Assembly (NCBI RefSeq): GCF_013408795.1
Contig: NZ_JACCCC010000001.1
Location: forward strand, 4,464,001 to 4,528,000
Reading direction: 5' to 3'
Source of the DNA: Spinactinospora alkalitolerans
GTDB taxonomy: Bacteria > Actinomycetota > Actinomycetes > Streptosporangiales > Streptosporangiaceae
Length of the DNA: 64,000 bases
Position numbers and translations under genes: made by a program. The number at the start of each line of letters is the position of its first letter. Within the stretch, counting starts at the first letter, position 1. The notes beneath the pieces are model-generated. The model was given only the letters and a program-made list of their open reading frames with translations. It ran no database searches and was not told the origin of the DNA. This document shows, piece after piece, positions 60,027-64,000 of this stretch.

Positions 60027-61565
60027 GTGCCACCCCCGTTCCTGCAGATGACCGGCGTGCGCAAACGCTATGGGGGCGTGACCGCGCTGGCCGGAGCCGA
60101 TTTCCGGGCCGAGGCCGGCACGGTGCACGCCGTACTCGGCCCCAACGGATCCGGCAAGAGCACCCTGCTCAAGGTGCTCACCGGCGTGGTGGAGCCGGAC
60201 GCGGGCGACGTCCGGCTGGACGGGCGGCCGCTGCGGCCGCGCGGCCCCCGCGACACCCTCGCCGCCGGGGTCAGCGCGGTCTACCAGGAGCTGTCGCTGA
60301 TCGAGGACTTCACCGTCCTGGACAACCTGGTGCTCGGCGTGGAGCCCAGCAGGTGGGGCCTGCGCGACCGGGCGGCGGCGCGGCGGCTGGCCCTGCCGTG
60401 GCTGGAGCGCTTCGCCGACGCGTTCGGCGGCCGGGTGCCCGCGGAGGAGCGGGTGGCCGACCTCGACCCCGGCGAGCGCCAGGTCGTGGAGATCTGCAAG
60501 GCGCTGGTGCGCGATCCGCGCGTGCTGGTGCTGGACGAGGCCACCGCCTCGCTGCGCCGGCGCCAGGTCGAGGTGCTGTTCGAGGTGGTCGCGGAGCTGC
60601 GCACGGCGGGCGTGCTGGTGCTGTTCATCACGCACCGGCTGGCCGAGATCCTCGCGGTGTGCGACCGCGCCACCGTCATGCGCAACGGCTCCGACGTCGC
60701 GACGGTGACCGTCTCCGAGGTGCCCGAGCACGAACTGGTGGACCTGATGGTGGGCGAGATGGCCGCGGTGGAGAACGCGCCGTCCACCGCCACCGACCAG
60801 GTGCGCCTGGAGGTGCGCGGGCTGTCCGGCGACCGCATCGACGACGTCTCCTTCCAGGTGCGCGCCGGTGAGGTCCTCGGGCTGGGCGGCCTGCAGGGTC
60901 AGGGGCAGGCGCAACTGCTGGCGACCCTGTTCGGCGCCGGCCGCCGGCGCTCCGGGACGGTCACGCTGGACGGCCGCCCGGTGCGTCCGCGCTCGCCCAA
61001 GCAGGCGGTGCGGGCCGGCCTGGCCTACGTGCCGGGCAACCGCGGCGCGCAGGGGCTGGCGCTGGGCCGGCCGATCCTGGAGAACTTCGCGCTGCCCTCG
61101 GTGGGGCGGCGCGCCGGGCTCGGCGTGTCCCTGTCGCGCCGCCGCGAGGTGGCGGCGGCCCGCTCGGTCGCCGAGCGCATCTCCACCTCCTACGGTTCGC
61201 TGGACGACCCCGTCTCCACCCTTTCGGGCGGCAACCAGCAGAAGATCGTGGTCGGCAAGTGGTTCCCCACCGAACCGCTCGTGGTGCTCATGGACGACCC
61301 GGCCAAGGGCATCGACGTGCGCGCGAAGGCCGAGCTGTTCGAGGTGGTCCGCGAGCTCGCCGCCTCGGGCGCCGCCGTGGTGGTCGGCTCCAGTGACGAC
61401 CGCGAACTGGTGGAGCTGTGCGACCGGGTGCTGGTGCTGTTCGAGGGGCACGTCGTGGACGAGGTCTCCGGTGACCGGCTCACCGAGGAGACCCTGGTCG
61501 CCAGCGCGATGCACATCACCGAGACCGATCGGGCCGAGGCCGGCCCGGCGCGGGGGGAACGGTGA
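60027..61565 (+). CDS. sugar ABC transporter ATPase with two ABC domains (RbsA/XylG type)
   Basis: A 512-residue ATPase. Domain 1 has Walker A GPNGSGKST and Walker B VLVLDEATASL, though its signature reads LDPGERQVVE instead of LSVGEQQ. Domain 2 has degenerate Walker A (GLQGQGQAQL), signature LSGGNQQK and PAKGIDVRAK, all usual in RbsA-like proteins. GTG 60027 follows GAGGAG. Confidence 0.92.
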   Translation: MPPPFLQMTGVRKRYGGVTALAGADFRAEAGTVHAVLGPNGSGKSTLLKVLTGVVEPDAGDVRLDGRPLRPRGPRDTLAAGVSAVYQELSLIEDFTVLDNLVLGVEPSRWGLRDRAAARRLALPWLERFADAFGGRVPAEERVADLDPGERQVVEICKALVRDPRVLVLDEATASLRRRQVEVLFEVVAELRTAGVLVLFITHRLAEILAVCDRATVMRNGSDVATVTVSEVPEHELVDLMVGEMAAVENAPSTATDQVRLEVRGLSGDRIDDVSFQVRAGEVLGLGGLQGQGQAQLLATLFGAGRRRSGTVTLDGRPVRPRSPKQAVRAGLAYVPGNRGAQGLALGRPILENFALPSVGRRAGLGVSLSRRREVAAARSVAERISTSYGSLDDPVSTLSGGNQQKIVVGKWFPTEPLVVLMDDPAKGIDVRAKAELFEVVRELAASGAAVVVGSSDDRELVELCDRVLVLFEGHVVDEVSGDRLTEETLVASAMHITETDRAEAGPARGER

Positions 61566-61686
61566 TGAACGGCCCGGTTCCCGCACGCCCCGAGAACCGA
61601 GGGGGCCTCCGCCTCCCCGCGTCCGCAGAATCCCCCGTCCGTCCCATCTCACCGTCCGCCACGACCAAGGAGCGCGACTTCAGGCC

Positions 61687-62697
61687 ATGACCGACGTCCG
61701 CACGACCTCGCCGCCCGCGGGAACGGCGGCTGCGCGAAGCCTCCTCGGCGCGCGCATGCCGACGCTGGCCACGGCAGCGCTGCTGGTGATCACCGTGACC
61801 GCGGCGGCGGTGATGCAGTCGAACTTCTTCACTCCCTACGGGCTGACCTCGAACTTCGCGACGATCCTGCCGATCGCCACGGTCGCGGTCGCCCAGACCC
61901 TCATCGTGCTCACGGGCGGGATCGACCTGTCCATCGGGACGATCGTCACGCTGTCCTCGGTGGTCACCGTGCAGTTGATGGACGGCGACCCCGCCCGAGT
62001 CCCCCTGGCCCTGGCCGCCGGGCTGCTCACCGGGGCCGGCTGCGGCCTGTTCAACGGGCTCATCGTCGCGCTGCTGCGGCTCCAGCCGATCGTGGCCACG
62101 TTCGCCACCAGCTTCGTGTTCGGCGGTCTGGCGCTGCTGGTACTGCCCTCACCCGGCGGGTCGGTCGCCCCGGTCATCACCGACGGCTTCCGCCAGGTGA
62201 TCGCGCTGGTGCTGCCGGTGCCGGCACTGCTGCTGCTGGTGCTGTGGCTGGCCTGGCGGCTGCTGCGCGCGCACCGCGCGGGCCAGTACCTCTACGCCGT
62301 CGGCGGCGGCGCCGGGGCGGCCTACGCCTCGGCGGTGCCGGTCACCCAGGTGCGGATCCTCGCCTACACCGCGGGGGGCCTGGTCGCAGCGCTGGCCGGG
62401 ATCGCGCTGCTGGCCAACTCCGGCGCCGGCGACCCCTTCATCGGCAACGAGCTCACCCTGGGCTCGATCGCGGCCCTGGTCATCGGCGGCACCCGGCTGC
62501 GCGGCGGCGCCGGCGGCGCCGGCGGCGCGATCGTCGGGGCCGTCATCCTCACCCTGATCCAGAACCTGGTGTTCTTCGCCGGCGTGCCGACGGACGCCAG
62601 GGAACTGGTCAACGGCGCGATCACCATCGTCGCCATCGCGCTCGCGGGCCTGCTCACCGCCCGCGGCACCGCAACGGGCGAAGGGAAGGTCACATGA
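61687..62697 (+). CDS. ribose/inositol-type ABC transporter permease 1
   Basis: A 336-residue RbsC-like permease with about 9-10 helices. VLTGGIDLSIGTIVTLSSVV is the BPD_transp_2 signature. AAGGAG lies upstream of ATG 61687. It overlaps permease 2 by ATGA. The 121-bp gap after the ATPase gene has no other feature. Confidence 0.92.
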   Translation: MTDVRTTSPPAGTAAARSLLGARMPTLATAALLVITVTAAAVMQSNFFTPYGLTSNFATILPIATVAVAQTLIVLTGGIDLSIGTIVTLSSVVTVQLMDGDPARVPLALAAGLLTGAGCGLFNGLIVALLRLQPIVATFATSFVFGGLALLVLPSPGGSVAPVITDGFRQVIALVLPVPALLLLVLWLAWRLLRAHRAGQYLYAVGGGAGAAYASAVPVTQVRILAYTAGGLVAALAGIALLANSGAGDPFIGNELTLGSIAALVIGGTRLRGGAGGAGGAIVGAVILTLIQNLVFFAGVPTDARELVNGAITIVAIALAGLLTARGTATGEGKVT

Positions 62698-63725
62698 GCG
62701 CCCCGTCCACCACGTCCGCGACGCCCGCGGCTCCCGCTGTTCAGCAGCGGTCCGCCCGGTCGGAACGGCTGCTGCGGATCCTGCGCGACCCCGTCGTCAT
62801 CTCCGGCATCGCGGCGCTGGCGCTGTGGTGCGTCGCCGCGATCGTCTCCCCGGCGTTCGCCTCGTGGAGCCAGATCGTCACCCTGCTGGTGCTGGCGTCC
62901 TTCCTCGGCGTCATCGCCATCGGCCAGACGCTGGTGATCATCGCCGGCGGCGAGGGCATCGACCTGTCGGTCGGCGCGACGGCCACGCTGGCCGCCATCG
63001 TCGCCTCCCGCTACATGGACGGCTCCAACGACAACCTGGTCGCCGCGGTCGCCCTCGCGCTGGGCGCCGCCGCCGTGGTCGGGGTGCTCAACGGTGTCGG
63101 GATCCTGTTCTTCCGGGTGCCCCCGCTGGTCATGACGCTCGGCATGATCGCGGTGGTCTACGGCTTCATCAGGCTCTACACCGGCGGCCGCCCCGCCGGA
63201 TCGGCGGCGCCGGCGCTGCGCTCCCTGGTCACCGGCGACACCGTCGCCGGCATCCCGGGCGTGCTGTGGCTGTGGCTCGCACTGTCGGTCCTGGTCATCT
63301 GGCTGCTGCGGCGCAGTTCCTACGGCTGGCGGCTGTACGCGGTGGGCGGCAACAGCACCACCGCCTACCTGTCCGGCGTGAACACCCGCGCCATGAAGCT
63401 GAGCGCCTACATGCTGTCCTCGGTGTTCGCCGGCGTGGGCGGGCTGCTGCTGCTCGGCTACACCCAGACCGTGTTCCTGCGGCTGGCGGACCCCTACATG
63501 CTGCCCAGCGTGGCCGCCACGGTCGTCGGGGGGACCGCGCTCATCGGCGGCGTCGGGGGGTACCTCGGCACCATCATCGGCGCGATCCTGCTCACCGTCC
63601 TCGACTCCTTCCTGCGCATCCTGCAGCTCGGGGGCGGCGGTGACGCGCCGCGGCAGATCATCTACGGCCTCGTCCTACTGGTGGTGCTGTCGGCCTACGG
63701 CCGCCAGAAGCGCCTGCGGCAGTGA
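62694..63725 (+). CDS. ribose/inositol-type ABC transporter permease 2
   Basis: A 343-residue RbsC-like permease. IIAGGEGIDLSVGATATLAA is the family signature and VGGTALIGGVGGYLGTIIGA the conserved late loop. Two different permeases imply a heterodimeric channel. Coupled to permease 1. Confidence 0.92.
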   Translation: MSAPSTTSATPAAPAVQQRSARSERLLRILRDPVVISGIAALALWCVAAIVSPAFASWSQIVTLLVLASFLGVIAIGQTLVIIAGGEGIDLSVGATATLAAIVASRYMDGSNDNLVAAVALALGAAAVVGVLNGVGILFFRVPPLVMTLGMIAVVYGFIRLYTGGRPAGSAAPALRSLVTGDTVAGIPGVLWLWLALSVLVIWLLRRSSYGWRLYAVGGNSTTAYLSGVNTRAMKLSAYMLSSVFAGVGGLLLLGYTQTVFLRLADPYMLPSVAATVVGGTALIGGVGGYLGTIIGAILLTVLDSFLRILQLGGGGDAPRQIIYGLVLLVVLSAYGRQKRLRQ

Positions 63726-63751
63726 ACCGAACACATGAATGGAGATGACAG

Positions 63752-64000
63752 GTGACGAATCGTCTGGGCGTCGGAATCGTCGGAAGCGGTTTCATCGCGG
63801 AGTTCCACACGCGCGCCTTCCGCGGGGTCCGCGACGCCGACGTCGTCGCGGTCAGCGGCCGCACCCCTGAGACCGTGCGCCGGGTCTGCGACCTCGCCCG
63901 CGAGCTGCGGGTGGGCGATCCCACCGGCTACGGCGACGTCCGCGAGCTGGTGCGCGACCCGGCCGTGGAGGCGGTGTGGATCACCACCCCCAACCACGTC
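63752..64000 (+). CDS. Gfo/Idh/MocA-family oxidoreductase (3' end cut by window edge)
   Basis: 83 codons are visible. RLGVGIVGSGFIAEFHTRAF is the Rossmann NAD(P)-binding start, and AVWITTPNHV the second family motif. GGAG 7 nt before GTG 63752. It follows the importer by 26 bp, so it probably oxidises the imported sugar or polyol. Confidence 0.9.
   Translation, partial: MTNRLGVGIVGSGFIAEFHTRAFRGVRDADVVAVSGRTPETVRRVCDLARELRVGDPTGYGDVRELVRDPAVEAVWITTPNHV

Overview
The window is about 72% GC DNA from an actinomycete. A Nocardiopsaceae-type organism (Nocardiopsis, Streptomonospora or Thermobifida relatives) is my inference. It rests on the CebR/CelR-type cellobiose locus with its 14-bp operator, leaderless transcripts, many GTG/TTG starts, and actinobacterial families such as PAC2, CGNR, DUF6461 and DUF4031. 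I see no phage, insertion sequence, CRISPR array, tRNA or rRNA. It reads as ordinary chromosome rich in sugar transport and regulation.

Layout. 0-6 kb: a cellobiose operon on the minus strand (cebE-cebF-cebG-bglC, then cebR cut by the window edge) behind a perfect TGGGAGCGCTCCCA operator. 6-9 kb: methionine importer metN-metI-metQ with two strong terminator hairpins. 9-14 kb: a drug-efflux MFS protein, a secreted coiled-coil protein, a 51-residue membrane microprotein and a Pro/Gly-rich membrane protein. 14-20 kb: a second sugar locus with a LacI regulator and PfkB kinase facing an ABC importer; the same TGACAACGTTGTCA operator stands before both transcription units. 20-25 kb: an O6-alkylguanine repair protein, B12-independent methionine synthase metE under a cobalamin riboswitch and an apparent coupled leader peptide, and a lipoprotein polysaccharide deacetylase. 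25-31 kb: DUF6461 protein, pyrD, PAC2 protein, ABC-class ATPase. 31-35 kb: Lrp regulator divergent from the branched-chain 2-oxoacid dehydrogenase genes. 36-39 kb: zinc-ribbon and CGNR proteins, a BCCT transporter and Hsp20. 39.6-42.7 kb: tryptophan catabolism (kynA, kynU) with a divergent Lrp regulator. 42.9-47 kb: CitA/CitB-type two-component pair and small conserved genes. 47-53 kb: CorC-type membrane protein and two ABC-2 exporter systems, one with a PadR regulator. 53-57.5 kb: NarL-type two-component pair with an unusual kinase tail, PhzF-like protein and a winged-helix regulator with its membrane partner. 57.6-64 kb: ROK regulator and a ribose/inositol-type ABC importer leading into a Gfo/Idh/MocA dehydrogenase cut by the edge.

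The most unusual structure is in the gaps. Two dispersed intergenic repeat families are visible by eye. Family A has four copies between 26 and 41 kb; three abut 3' gene ends, two supply the TAG stop codon, and at a third the TAG reads CAG so the gene runs on into the repeat. Family B has three copies, all in gaps between convergent genes, with arms able to form large hairpins. Other signals are short upstream ORFs overlapping the starts of metE and the PhzF gene by ATGA, a probable ATC start followed by a TTA codon in the BCCT gene, and strong hairpins between binding-protein and permease genes in both family-1 sugar operons.
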